A DNA stretch of 64,000 bases from Quercus robur (lineage: Eukaryota; Streptophyta; Magnoliopsida; Fagales; Fagaceae), in the NCBI RefSeq assembly GCF_932294415.1, contig NC_065543.1, forward strand, positions 41,252,277 through 41,316,276, in the 5' to 3' direction. Positions 34,810 to 46,009 of the stretch are shown in pieces. Under the pieces are notes generated by a model that was not told the DNA's origin, ran no database searches, and worked only from the letters and a program-made list of their open reading frames with translations. Each line of letters begins with the position of its first letter. The first letter of the stretch is position 1. The position numbers and the translations under genes were made by a program.

Positions 34810-37742
34810 CAATCGAAACTTTTGAAACTTCCACAATTTTCCACGTCAGCATTATTATTATTATTTTTTTAAAAAAAGCAAATGAAAATAGAGAAAAAAA
34901 AACTATTAAAAAAAAAAAACTAAAACCCTTAATTATTTCTCCCCAAAACAAACCCGATAAAATTTACTCTCTCCAACTCCTAAACAAAACCCTATACAAA
35001 AACCTATTTCTCAGTCTCTGACTCTCCTTCAAGCATTGCAAGACCCATACGCAGGAACCCAAAAACGGAAAACCTAGATGCAAAGCTTTCTCTCTTCCCT
35101 GACGACGGTAAGCTTCAATTGAAGAAAGTGAAAGTAAACCTAACATCAGACTACTGGAACAACTATAGGTAAAATCTTTTATATTAATTTTGGGTGTTTA
35201 ATAGGATTTAGGTTCGGCTATTTTGTTTGGTTTTGATTTAAGAAATTGGTTCAAATTTTGTTTTGATTTAGAATTGGTTTTTATCAATACTCGAAACCCT
35301 AATATAGGTTCTAAATTGGTTCCTTTCAATATATCAAATTTTACTAAAGGATTGGGGATATGGGTTTTGGCATCAGAATCAACCCCACATTACAGCGTAT
35401 TAAGTTTGAGTCTAAAATCGTGACCTGCACATTAAGCAATCTAGGTTGGATTATAAACTATCATGGGGTAGGATTGTGGAAACATCTGTGCTAATCGGAA
35501 ATTTCAGCAAGATAGAGAGGTGTTCATTGTCAAGGATGCCTAAGCATGTGTTTTTGGATTATGAATCTTTTGATATGGTGTGGTGGGAAAAGGTCACAGA
35601 TTCAAAGATATACCAGTAATTGATTTGTATTTCCCTTTTAAATTTTTTTTTTTGTTTTTAATTTTATGATGGGTTTTGGAATTAAAAGAAAATAAGAAGA
35701 AGAAAAAGTAGATTTCACATGTTTTTTATGTTTTGCAAAGTATGTCATGCTGGAAAGATTTTTGTTTTTTGTAACTTGTATTTATTTTCAGGGACCAAAT
35801 AGGTAATGGATACAGTTGACATAAATTGTTGTGCTGAGAGGTGTTGGATTTGATTGGTTAGATCAAATTGAAAAGTCTTTAGCCCTTTGGTTATATCTAG
35901 GAGTATTTAATCCTTTGTGGGAGGAAAAGTGCATAATTTTATTAAATAAATTTAAGGCCTATACTATCTAAAATGTGGCGATCATGACAGGTTTGGATGC
36001 TTCATTTTTGAATTAGTGAAGAGGATTTAACAAGCCATTTGAATCTGTAAATCACTATGATAGAAGGAAGCTTCAGAGTAAGTATTTAGGATAATTTGCT
36101 AGAAAACTTTCCATCCTTACTGAAATAGTGAAATGGCTGTTTACCTAATTGTTCTAGAAAAAACATAGCGATTATTTACTTTTTTGTTGATGGGTTGGTT
36201 TGATTTTCTTTAAACTTTGTATTACATGTTGATATTGGAAACTTAAATGTGCATACATATGTAGTTTAGCTGTGTTTCTCTTTGAATCTGTAATTGAGTT
36301 TGTGCACACACTAGATAAGTCTTTGGGTTTGGATTTGATTTTTTTTTTTTTTTTGGGGTGTGTGTGTAAACTGAGCTATGGGTTTGAATTTGTTTAGTGG
36401 TAGTCTATGGTTGGTCTGCATTTATGCTTGCTTTCAATCAATTTGATGATAGAATTATGACTTAGGATCTGATCTGCTTTTGTTTACTTCAAATTAATTT
36501 ACTTCGAATTAGTTCACTTTGATGTAGTTTACTTTGATTAAGTGCACTTTGAGTTAGTTTGTTTAGGAATAGTTCACTTCAAGTCAGTTTGTTTTGAATC
36601 AAGTTATTTCGAATCAATAGCATTGGAATATGAGTTAGACTTAGAAATTGAAAATTAGTTTCTTGAAGATTGTAGTCACTTTAGTTTCTTATCTATCATT
36701 GTACTTGCATGGCAACAAAAAGTCTTCTTAAGTGAGGTATTTTGAACTTCTGCAAAATCAAATTTTAATCTATGAATCTAATGATCATTTAGTGCTCTCT
36801 TCTAAAAGTTATGTTTGGTATTCGTTTGTTGTTTTAAATCTGCTTTTATTCTTGGAGTTTTAATATCTTATTTTAACCTTATAAATATATATCTATCTAA
36901 TAATATAGTATTTTTTTTTTATTTCCCCTGTGCATGTTTAAGAGTTACAGCAAATATATGGTTGTTGTTTTAAATCTACTTTTATGCTTGGAGTTTTAAT
37001 ATCATTGAACAATTTCTTATTCTTTGACATGGTTGATGTTAAGGTCTTTTGGAATGCATTTAATTGTAGGAAAAGGAAAATGATAGCTAATTATTTCAAG
37101 AAACAACAAAGGATCCTTGAAGGTTGTTTGGGTATGCTCTTTTCTAAACACACAGCAAATATATGGTTGCTGTTTTGAATCAATATTTTGTTTTTTATTG
37201 TTTGATTGAAGGAACATGAGAGAGGTTGAAAGTTAATGTTGATTATAATTTCTCTAGAAGTGAACATGAGCAGAAACGCATTTAGAATATATCACTAAAT
37301 CAGTTACCTATTTAGCCAAAAATTTTTATTTATGTATTAATATATGAGTTTGGATGCTACAATGGGTCATGAGCTGTACTCACAACCTATCCAAGCATCA
37401 ACAATAGCAACAATGACAATGCCACCAAGGTACTCTAAAGTCTCTATCCCTGACTTGGCTATGTTTTTAAAATACTTTTGCAATCACTTTGGTCCTGCAC
37501 ATCTACTTCTCTATTTGGTAACCAAATTTGGTTTTATTTGTGGAGCTAAATTTCAGTTTCTTTGTTATTTATATATATTAGTATATATTATATCTTGATG
37601 TTGTTTAGTCATTTTATCTTCAATCATAATTGCAAATTGTTCATGAAATCCTTGATTTGAAAGGAATTGTCTTAGAGTGGTTTGTAAGTAGATTTTAATA
37701 CGGTAGAAACATAAAGTCAAATTTCCATTTTTAATGTTGGTT
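34810..37742 (+). other. Intergenic or possible gene remnant
   Basis: No complete gene was recognised. Around 34925-35110 the sequence looks like a plant 5' leader (CT-rich, AAACCCTA-like words). It is followed by ATGCAAAGCTTTCTCTCTTC at about 35078 and a possible GT donor at about 35106. At about 37066-37125, after TTGTAG, a short frame reads KMIANYFKKQQRILEG, loosely like the YYKKQ..LLEGF motif of Mn-type metal tolerance (CDF) proteins. The rest shows nothing I can assign. This could be an old gene into which SIRE-A inserted, or unrelated fragments. Confidence 0.25.
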
Positions 37743-37747
37743 GCATC
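37743..37747. repeat. SIRE-A target-site duplication, left
   Basis: GCATC, matching 44302-44306 directly outside the other LTR. Confidence 0.93.
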
Positions 37748-38858
37748 TGTAAGGTTGAATTTATTCAACCATCTAATTGGCTTTATTCCGTGCCAAATTT
37801 GCTTGTAATTCAGCATTTAGTAACCCTGTATTTAGGTGGGATTGTTGTAAGGGTAGTGAGTGAGATAGAGTGAAGATTGCTCAAGAGTGTGCAAGAAAAC
37901 AGAGTGTCGCGGCTGGGACTCGCGGGTGGACTCGCGACTGCAAGTCGCCAGAAGCTGCACACGTGCCAAGTATGCTGGAAGATGAACAGTCATGCTAGCT
38001 GGAGTACTACAGGACAAAACAGGACAACTGGCCATACGGTTAACTCGCGACTGGATCTCGCGACTTGGTCAAGCCGCGAGGTCAAGCCGCGAGCCACCCC
38101 TGTTTTGGAAAAACCTGACGTTTCACATTCCTCTTCACTCCAGTATAAATACCCTTTTAACCCACGATTGAAAGAGAGCTTCCAGAGAGAATTTTGAGAG
38201 AGAAACCCTAAAGAAAAACAAGATTGTTTCACACACAATCCCTACCTTAGAGTCTCATCAAATTCCCTCACTCTCTTCCTCTCCATTGTTAAATCCTTGA
38301 GAGGCATTATACCAAACCTGGTTCTCACCATCATCATCTCTGTGAGACAGTCGTTTGGAGTTCTGGGAAGCAGTTAGGAAGGAGCCAATATTCATTGGTT
38401 GATGCTACGGTCTAGTAGCGGAATCCGGGAAGCTAGAAAAGAAAAAGGTTCGGCGCAACCTCGTTGGAGCAAGAAGCTTGGAGGGCTTAGGTGCACTGGG
38501 TAGATTAGGCTTGGAGGGTCTATTGCTGTCCTTGTATCCCAACTGTATTTTCTAGTGGATTGATTACCGCTTGGAGGGCGGCAGAGAGATTTTTCGCCGA
38601 GGACTTCGGTTTCCTCTTCGATAACACATCGCGTGTTGTCTTTGTGTTTGCAGCTTCCTTCCTCTCTATCTTTGCCTTTATTTTATCTGCTGTGGTTTTA
38701 TTCTGTTATGGCTTAGATAGTTGTTTAACCTATTTCACATTATAGCATATGTTAAGTTTCCGCACACTTGTTGTTTGACATATTGCTTGTGTTGGTTAAG
38801 TTGGTTTTTGGGGGTCTAAACGTTCAAAAGTGTTTTTGTACACGTTTTTGAACTTTCA
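37748..38858 (+). repeat. SIRE-A 5' LTR
   Basis: 1111 bp, TGTAAGGTTG...ACTTTCA. It contains seven CGCG-centred words (CTCGCGACT, CCGCGAG and relatives) at 37907-38093, then a TATA box AGTATAAATA at 38143-38152 and a leader with AAACCCTAAAG. The small reading frames inside it recur in the 3' LTR and are not genes. Confidence 0.95.
37907..38093 (+). promoter_or_regulatory. CGCG-palindrome cluster upstream of the SIRE-A TATA box
   Basis: Seven CGCG words in about 190 bp (several as TCGCGA), ending 50 bp before the TATA box at 38143. CGCG boxes are known binding sites of plant CAMTA (calmodulin-binding) factors; that these are such sites is inference. The 3' LTR has the same cluster at 43350-43536. 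Confidence 0.6.
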
Positions 38859-38860
38859 AT

Positions 38861-38874
38861 TGGTATCAGAGCGG
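38861..38874 (+). other. SIRE-A primer binding site (tRNA-iMet)
   Basis: TGGTATCAGAGCGG two bases after the 5' LTR. The first 12 bases are the standard plant PBS complementary to the 3' end of initiator-Met tRNA. Confidence 0.95.
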
Positions 38875-38936
38875 GTACACTTGTTGTGGTTTAAATACCT
38901 AAGTGTGATCCTTGACCCCTTGTGTTTTTTTTTGCC

Positions 38937-39959
38937 ATGGATTGTGCTTTGTATGCCTCTTTGCATGATTTGGTTGGTGATGAAAGTAACATGCCACATG
39001 TTTGTGAAAATGCCTCTATGAGTGCTAATCCTCATAATTGTGATGACATGTTAATTGAATCCATGGGTGTTGTTGACAAACTCTTGAAGAAAAATGCTAA
39101 GAAGTTTCAAAAGAATTTGAGCAAGTTATTTTGTGAAAAGGATGATTTGATTGCTAAGCTCAATGAATCCAACAAATTGGTTGAGAAATATAAAAAACTT
39201 GCTGAAATTTCTCTTGAAAAGCTGAAAGAGTTTGAATGTTTGAATATGGACTTGGATGCTAAACTTGTTTTGTCTAACAAACTTGTTGATGATCTTAAAT
39301 GTGAAAATGAATCTCTTAAGATGCATGCCAAGTGTTTGATTGCTGAACCTATTGTTAAAAAGGATGAAAATATTTGTTGCAATCATGTTGTGATACCCGA
39401 TTTTGTGCCTAGTGTGTGTTCTACCTTAAAGGACAAATCGGTGTACATTCCTCCACATAAAAGAAATCAAAAGGTGGAGAGAAAGGCTGTTAAGTCAAAG
39501 CCTCTGTTTAGGTCTCAACCTAAGGTTTTGGATGGATCTAAGTTTGTTCCAACTTGCCATCATTGTGGTGTGATTGGTCATATAAGACCTCAATGTCATA
39601 AGTTGAAGAGGGAACAAAACCATATTGCTAGATCCCTTCCCAAAAGGCCTAGTGGACCTAAACACATTGTGTGTCACCATTGTGGTGCCTTTGGTCATCT
39701 AAGACCTCAATGCTCTAAGTTTCATGCTTTTAAAAGAATCAAAAGAAAAGAAAAACTTGAGCTTTTTGGAAGTTGTGCTAAAAAGAGTAAACTGGATTTG
39801 AGTGAAAATAGCATGTTGTTAAAGAAAATGTTTAATGCTCTTAACTCCTTGACTATGTGCATCTCCGGTTCTCATTCTTCCAACCCTCGTCTCGCTTCTC
39901 TTGAGACACTTATTCCAAACAATCGTTCCGTTTGGATGAGGAAGGGTTCCTATAGTTGA
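38937..39959 (+). CDS. SIRE-A gag-like protein with coiled coil and two zinc knuckles
   Basis: 340 aa from ATG 38937 (MDCALYASLHDLVGDES), the first ATG after the primer site and in the same leader context as SIRE-C. Residues about 50-145 are a Lys/Glu/Leu-rich coiled coil (DLIAKLNESNKLVEKY). The motif VYIPPHKRNQK follows. Two C-X2-C-X4-H-X4-C knuckles start near residues 207 (CHHCGVIGHIRPQC) and 246 (CHHCGAFGHLRPQC). The C-terminus ends with SVWMRKGS. Complete SIRE Gag proteins carry a UBN2-type capsid domain ahead of such a coiled coil; it is absent here. The frame is intact with no stop, so the protein could be made. It probably packages element RNA and relies on enzymes from another element. 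Confidence 0.85.
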   Translation: MDCALYASLHDLVGDESNMPHVCENASMSANPHNCDDMLIESMGVVDKLLKKNAKKFQKNLSKLFCEKDDLIAKLNESNKLVEKYKKLAEISLEKLKEFECLNMDLDAKLVLSNKLVDDLKCENESLKMHAKCLIAEPIVKKDENICCNHVVIPDFVPSVCSTLKDKSVYIPPHKRNQKVERKAVKSKPLFRSQPKVLDGSKFVPTCHHCGVIGHIRPQCHKLKREQNHIARSLPKRPSGPKHIVCHHCGAFGHLRPQCSKFHAFKRIKRKEKLELFGSCAKKSKLDLSENSMLLKKMFNALNSLTMCISGSHSSNPRLASLETLIPNNRSVWMRKGSYS

Positions 39960-42900
39960 ACTTTTGCTCTTTTGGTCCTTGATCTATTTCTTTCGATCTT
40001 TGTAGGACCCTTCATGCATTAAATGTCATATCTTCATGCATTTTGTGCATCTTGCATTTATTTGCATGCATTGTTTCGTTTTTGATCTTACTTTTATGTT
40101 TCTATTTTGTGTGAGTAAAAATCCAAAACCACATAAAAAGTGAAAAATTCAAAAAGTTTGATCGTATATGTTTGAGCACATATCACATGTGAGTTTGGCC
40201 TTGTACCTTTGTACAAATGGCTTTGTGCATTTTCGAGCTTAGCTTGTTATTTTTGCACTTATATCTTTGTGGGAAAAATCTTGACATCTTTGTGTGATTG
40301 TTGTAAATCGATCTTCAAGCTTGTCATGAATGATTTGTCAATAGTCATGTTGGTTTTGATACATGCGTAGACTTGTGCTTATATCTCTTCCCACTCTTTT
40401 ATCTTTATTGCTTAAAGAGCTCAATAAATGTAAATCTCAAAATGAAAAGAGATAATGAGCTGCAAAAGCCGTCGCACATACTAGTATTCGATTAGGAAAA
40501 AGGGAAAGCGACTTATATGAAAATGTATGATGCCCAAAAAGCCAAAGGCTTGTTCATCAAATTGAAATATCAAAAATTTCAGGCATCAATCTCAAAAATG
40601 AGATGTATTGCTCAAAATGAGTTGTATTGATTCAAAATGATCAAATGATATGAATTGTAAGAAGCCAAATGAAAAGCTTCAATCTTATGTAATCATTTTC
40701 TTGTGGGAGGTCATATATGTTCACTTCTATAATTGAGATATACCACTTGACTTAGTACTAGTTGTGTATGACTTGATTGAATTGATCATTGAAGCTTCAT
40801 TCTAGACTAAGGACTATTCCACATTTGATACGCACACATAACACACTTGCCTTATGCTCAATGAATGTCTTATTCATTTGTTAGATTGTACTTGTCTAAA
40901 TGTGATGTGTGTGTGCTCAATCATATATGGTTCAATCCAAAAAGATTTTTGATCATTTTATATGTTTTTGGAAGTGATTTTTATCACTCTTTGAGTTTAT
41001 GTTTAGTGCTTACTTTGTTTTTCAATGTTTAAACATGTTCTGGTTTGAAAAACAAGTGTCAGATTTTTTGGCCACTCTTTTTGGCTACTTGCGTGAGCTG
41101 CCAGCAAGCTGCCAGTTTTGGCTGGTCGGTTTGGCGGCTTGCAAGCCGCGAGTCTAAGCCGCGAGCTCAGACAGAGAGGTTTCGCGGCTCACTCGCGACT
41201 TGGCTCGCGACTCGCCAGTCGCGAGTCGCCCAGAATCAGCTTTTTAAAGAGCTTTTTCGTGGGAAACTTGTTTTAAACCTCTCCCATCCTCTCTAAAACC
41301 CCTTTTTCAATATTTTTACATCAAAACCCAACCAATTTGAATGGTTTTTCAATCCATTAACATCTCTAAGGTAATTATAAATTCTTTTCATTATTTTTGA
41401 TCCTTGGATTATGTTTTGGAGAGTTTTGTACTCTTGGTTGGGATTTTTATCATTGGGGTTGGGAAAACTTATTTTCTGTCAATTTTCTTCATGGGATTGG
41501 TTTCTTTTGTTGATATGCATTGGATGTTGGCCTCTTGTGGCAGAAAGAACATGTATTAAGGGTGGATTTCATGATGTTCATGCATTGTTTCACATTTTTG
41601 TTCATAGTGTGCATGCTAGGTGTTTGATAAAATGCCTCTTAGACATTTTCTCGCTTGTTTGGACTCCGATGAGTACCAAACTTTGGGGTTTCTCATGTTT
41701 CCTCATTAGGAACATGTTTGGTTCATTGGTTGTGTATTTTAACACACTTTGCCCCACATGTGCATTTTTCATGCATTGGTCATGCATTGCACTTAGCCAC
41801 CTCTTGCACACACCTTTGCTACCCTTGTCATGCATTGGTCTTTACCTTATTTCTTCATCCTAGCATGTCATGCTTACCTTATGCTTTGTCTTAGGTTTGA
41901 GCTTCATTTTCTCATTCATCTTGCACCCCTCATGCATCATTAGCATTGTTCATACCTTCATATCTTGCCCTCGTTTCTTCTTGACCCTTTGTCTATTCCT
42001 GACAAAAAGGGGGAGAGTATACTCTAGAGTATGTTTCGGAGTATTTTGTCATTTCTATATGACTCTTGTGCACATCCTTAGGGGGAGAAATTCTATTTCT
42101 CATGCACATTTGTAGGGGGAGAGATATTCCATAGGGGAGATGCATATACCAAGGGGGAGAAGACATTGTGTTAACTAGAAAACCCTGTTCTGTTTGTTTT
42201 CTTGTTGGCTTTATGGTGCTTTGTGTTATGCTTTGGTGTTCTCATTGCATCATGTTTGTGCTTTGGACATGCATATTTCCCTATGCTATTGTGCTTCATT
42301 GAATGCATGTTCGAATGATCATTTGCTTTGCTATGTGATCATTGTAGTCATTTCTATATGACTGTTTTGGTGTATGATCTAGTTGCTCACATGTTTCACA
42401 TCTTGTTTACTTGATCGTAATTTGCTTGTTACATTATACTTGTCCTTTTATTACTTGCTTTACCTTGAGGGTCTAATGTGTTTTGTGCAAGTGTTTCAGG
42501 TTACAAGTATATATGTTCCAAGTGCATCACAGCTTCTCATCACTTTGAAAGGGAGAAACTTTATGCACTTTTAGTTTATATTGTTTAAGTTTTTATTCAA
42601 TATAATGTGTTTGTACCCATGTGCTTTTGTAAGCTTTTAGGGTTAATGTTTTATGCATAGTTTGTAGGCTTTATGGTTTGTACCTTGCTTAAGTGCAGCC
42701 TTTATGCTATGTTGAAATCAGTACTTTAATCTAAATGTTCTGCATTTTGGTTTATGTACTGTCACTCTTGTGCCCTTGTAGGATTGTTCCTAGATGCATA
42801 TGCCTTGTGTGCTATGCATTGGTTGAGTGTTGTGCATACAAGTGTCTTGCCTTGTGCTTGTTAACTTGTATGTCCTTGTGTTCATTCCAAGTGTGAATGA

Positions 42901-43178
42901 GCACTGTGATCACTACCTTGTGGTGTTCACTTGGTTGATCAAGCCATGGTTTGTTTATTAACTCCATCTTTGCTTGATCACATTCTGCCTGTTTCATATG
43001 CATTTATATTTTTCTGCTTACAATGATCATGGTGTATTGTTGTGTTTCAGGAGTTTATGTTCATATGATTCAAGTGCTTCACAGCGTCTAGAGTTAGGTG
43101 TGAGTGAGTTTTGTTCAACTGTTCCCAACTCACATGTTAAGTCTAGAGTCTGTTTTAGGGTTTTGTCACGGAATAGCC
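39960..43178 (+). other. SIRE-A non-coding interior
   Basis: No pol or env-like frame was found. It contains a second CGCG cluster (41141-41230) and repeated AGGGGGAGA tracts at about 42004, 42080, 42113 and 42152, which look like internal polypurine tracts. Reading frames such as 41411-41863 have no recognisable domain. Confidence 0.7.
41141..41230 (+). promoter_or_regulatory. Internal CGCG-palindrome cluster of SIRE-A
   Basis: Six CGCG words (AGCCGCGAG, CTCGCGACT, GTCGCGAGT) in 90 bp, followed within 30 bp by TTTTTAAAGAGCTTTTTC, a TATA-like tract. It uses the same words as the LTR cluster but is not an LTR copy. Confidence 0.6.
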
Positions 43179-43190
43179 AAAGGGGGAGAT
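43179..43190 (+). other. SIRE-A polypurine tract
   Basis: AAAGGGGGAGAT directly before the 3' LTR, the expected plus-strand primer site. Confidence 0.93.
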
Positions 43191-44301
43191 TGTAAGGTTG
43201 AATTTATTCAACCATCTAATTGGCTTTATTCCGTGCCAAATTTGCTTGTAATTCAGCATTTAGTAACCCTGTATTTAGGTGGGATTGTTGTAAGGGTAGT
43301 GAGTGAGATAGAGTGAAGATTGCTCAAGAGTGTGCAAGAAAACAGAGTGTCGCGGCTGGGACTCGCGGGTGGACTCGCGGCTGCAAGTCGCCAGAAGCTG
43401 CACACGTGCCAAGTATGCTGGAAGATGAACAGTCATGCTAGCTGGAGTACTACAGGACAAAACAGGACAACTGGCCATACGGTTAACTCGCGACTGGATC
43501 TCGCGACTTGGTCAAGCCGCGAGGTCAAGCCGCGAGCCACCCCTGTTTTGGAAAAACCTAACGTTTCACATTCCTCTTCACTCCAGTATAAATACCCTTT
43601 TAACCCACGATTGAAAGAGAGCTTCCAGAGAGAATTTTGAGAGAGAAACCCTAAAGAAAAACAAGATTGTTTCACACACAATCCCTACCTTAGAGTCTCA
43701 TCAAATTCCCTCACTCTCTTCCTCTCCATTGTTAAATCCTTGAGAGGCATTATACCAAACCTGGTTCTCACCATCATCATCTCTGTGAGACAGTCGTTTG
43801 GAGTTCTGGGAAGCAGTTAGGAAGGAGCCAATATTCATTGGTTGATGCTACGGTCTAGTAGCGGAATCCGGGAAGCTAGAAAAGAAAAAGGTTCGGCGCA
43901 ACCTCGTTGGAGCAAGAAGCTTGGAGGGCTTAGGTGCACTGGGTAGATTAGGCTTGGAGGGTCTATTGATGTCCTTGTATCCCAACTGTATTTTCTAGTG
44001 GATTGATTACCGCTTGGAGGGTGGCGGAAAGTTTTTTCGCTGAGGACTTCGGTTTCCTCTTCGATAACACATCGCGTGTTGTCTTTGTGTTTGCATCTTC
44101 CTTCCTCTCTATCTTTGCCTTTATTTTATCTGCTGTTGTTTTATTCTGTTATGGCTTAGATAGTTGTTTAACCTATTTCACATTATAGCATATGTTAAGT
44201 TTCCGCACACTTGTTGTTTGACATATTGCTTGTGTTGGTTAAGTTGGTTTTTGGGGGTCTAAACGTTCAAAAGTGTTTTTGTACACGTTTTTGAACTTTC
44301 A
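43191..44301 (+). repeat. SIRE-A 3' LTR
   Basis: 1111 bp, the same length as the 5' LTR. Differences I see include G/A at the third CGCG word, a cluster of five near 44022-44041 and a few single bases. Its TATA box is at about 43586. Confidence 0.95.
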
Positions 44302-44306
44302 GCATC
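44302..44306. repeat. SIRE-A target-site duplication, right
   Basis: GCATC, identical to 37743-37747. Confidence 0.93.
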
Positions 44307-44729
44307 AATCTTGATGCTAGAGTTTAAATTGGTGAATGGTCATTGCTTAATACTGCCAAGTAAAATAGATTTGGCACTTAAGTTTTTGCTATAGGGAATT
44401 TCAAACTTTGGTCTATGTTATTTAACCTAACTTATGGTCATCTTTTTCTATTTCTCACAGATGACATATTTTTCTTTGACGTGATTGGCATTATTAAAAC
44501 AAAGGCCTTGATAAAAGAAAGTTAGTTGTTGTACATCATGTTGAGTGTCTCACATATTATTAGCATCTTTTGGAACTTCAGGAAAATTGGGAGCATGTTA
44601 GAAAATTTTCTTTCCTATTTCAGTTTTGCATTTACATACTTTAATATTTACACTCATTTTTAGGCATTGTATTTCATAATCTTCACTTGATTATTTGTTG
44701 TCTCAGTGTACTGTTCAATCAAAATGCAG

Positions 44730-45145
44730 AATTTAAGTTTTGGGGCCATCAAAGCTGCTGGCATGGAAGGAACATATATTCCAATCCTTCATATGTAAGC
44801 ATTGAACTCATTTCTAAATATTACATGTACGTTGACATATTTTTCTTTAATATTCTTGTAGGAACTTTATGCACTCCTTTCTCACCACCACATTCATTTT
44901 CTTCTTATGCAATCCTTATAGCAACATTTTGTTTGTTTTGTTGAAGGATTCATTAAGATGCTTCTACATTATTTTATTTTCCCCCCATCTTAGAGTTATG
45001 TGCAAGTGCAGTTCATGTGGGTCAAAGAAGTATACACCTAGAAGATCAAATTCTACTTGAATTGTTATTAGGAATTTTCATTTTCTATGTTTCGTTACTT
45101 TTTTATTTTTCAATTAGGTGGCACTCTCCATATCTATGTAAAGAG
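44730..45145 (+). pseudogene. Possible two-exon fragment of an unrecognised gene
   Basis: After AATGCAG, bases 44730-44794 read NLSFGAIKAAGMEGTYIP and end at a GTAAGC donor. After TCAATTAG, bases 45118-45145 continue the frame as WHSPYLCKE and end before GTCAG. Joined, they form one uninterrupted frame with a split ATG codon. I do not recognise the protein. The fragment begins about 420 bp right of SIRE-A, so it may belong to a gene that SIRE-A disrupted; chance is also possible. Confidence 0.25.
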
Positions 45146-45335
45146 GTCAGTATTTTCTTTTAAGCCTTTGTGTTTTTGGCAATCTTTACACCAACCTTGA
45201 CAATTCCATTAAGACAAAGAAACCAATGATGTTTCATAGTTATCAGAAGGACAAGATCACAAGGACTCATGTTGAAGGTTGAGCAAGCTTGGATTGTAGT
45301 TGTTGACTCAGGCAGAGAGGCAGAGTATAAGAATA

Positions 45336-45644
45336 GAGCTATGGAAGAATTGTAGTTGTGAATGTATAAAAGACAATGTTTATATTTAAAACAGCTATAC
45401 TACCTGTACTTTACGATTAGTTTAATTCATAGCTATTAGAGCTATGGAAGAATTGTAGTTGTGAATGTATAAACGACAATGTTTATATTTAAAACAGCTA
45501 TACTACCTGTACTTTACGATTAGTTTAATTCATAGCTATTAGAGCTATGGAAGAATTGTAGTTGTGAATGTATAAACGACAATGTTTATATTTAAAATAG
45601 CTATACTACCTGTACTTTACGATTAGTTTAATTCATAGCTATTA
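45336..45644. repeat. 103-bp tandem repeat, three copies
   Basis: Units at 45336-45438, 45439-45541 and 45542-45644 are nearly identical; the first differs at an AAAGAC/AACGAC position and the third at AAAACAG/AAAATAG. Each junction forms a short palindrome, CATAGCT-attag-AGCTATG, which can fold into a hairpin. Confidence 0.95.
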
Positions 45645-45714
45645 TTTATATACACGTGTATTAATCTGATTGGTTGTAGAGGCTAGATTTGTATATTGTG
45701 GAGTTAGTAAAAAG

Positions 45715-46002
45715 TTAGTTACTCTCAGACTTTGTATAAATACTTGATGTACTTTTATTTTCTTTCAATGTAATATAAAATTCTCTCATCAAATTCTCAT
45801 AATAGTTACTTTGTTGTCTCAAATGACATAGTGCCTCAATGGAAGAGCCAGCAAGATGCTCTAAAATATTGGCACCTGAAAAGCTCAAAATTCCATTTTT
45901 GACAATTTTGAGTCCAACCTTAGGAACAAACTCTGGCAGCCATGGTATGACTCCACCGTGCAGGTTAACCCTATCCTTTAAGAACTTTTCCGTGTATCGC
46001 AT
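45715..46002 (-). pseudogene. Unrecognised coding-like fragment
   Basis: A minus-strand frame of 95 codons beginning MRYTEKFLKDRVNLHGG. It has a protein-like composition through NILEHLAGSSIEALCHL and REFYITLK, then becomes Ser/Lys-rich. I do not recognise a family. It is next to the tandem repeat and lacks a visible promoter. It may be one exon of a minus-strand gene or a fragment. Confidence 0.3.
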
Positions 46003-46009
46003 GGGTTAG

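Larger units (their letters stand above)
37748..44301 (+). mobile_element. SIRE-A: complete non-autonomous Copia/SIRE-like LTR retrotransposon (gag-only)
   Basis: Two 1111-bp LTRs (37748-38858 and 43191-44301) that I count as differing at about ten positions. Termini are TG...CA. A primer binding site follows the 5' LTR, a polypurine tract precedes the 3' LTR, and a GCATC target duplication surrounds the element. The 4.3-kb interior holds one gag-like ORF and no protease, integrase, RT or RNase H. Several AGGGGGAGA tracts between 42004 and 43190 and the zinc-knuckle type point to the SIRE/Maximus lineage of Copia; this assignment is an inference. Low LTR divergence indicates a recent insertion. 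Confidence 0.95.

Noticed and set aside
37877..38238. Open frames on both strands in the SIRE-A 5' LTR, repeated at 43320-43681
   Set aside because: They recur because the LTRs are duplicates. They overlap the promoter region and show no protein domain.
41411..41863. 150-codon hydrophobic frame inside SIRE-A
   Set aside because: Low-complexity T-rich DNA gives Leu/Phe/Cys-rich frames. No zinc-knuckle, enzyme or transposon-protein motif, and no support from a second element.
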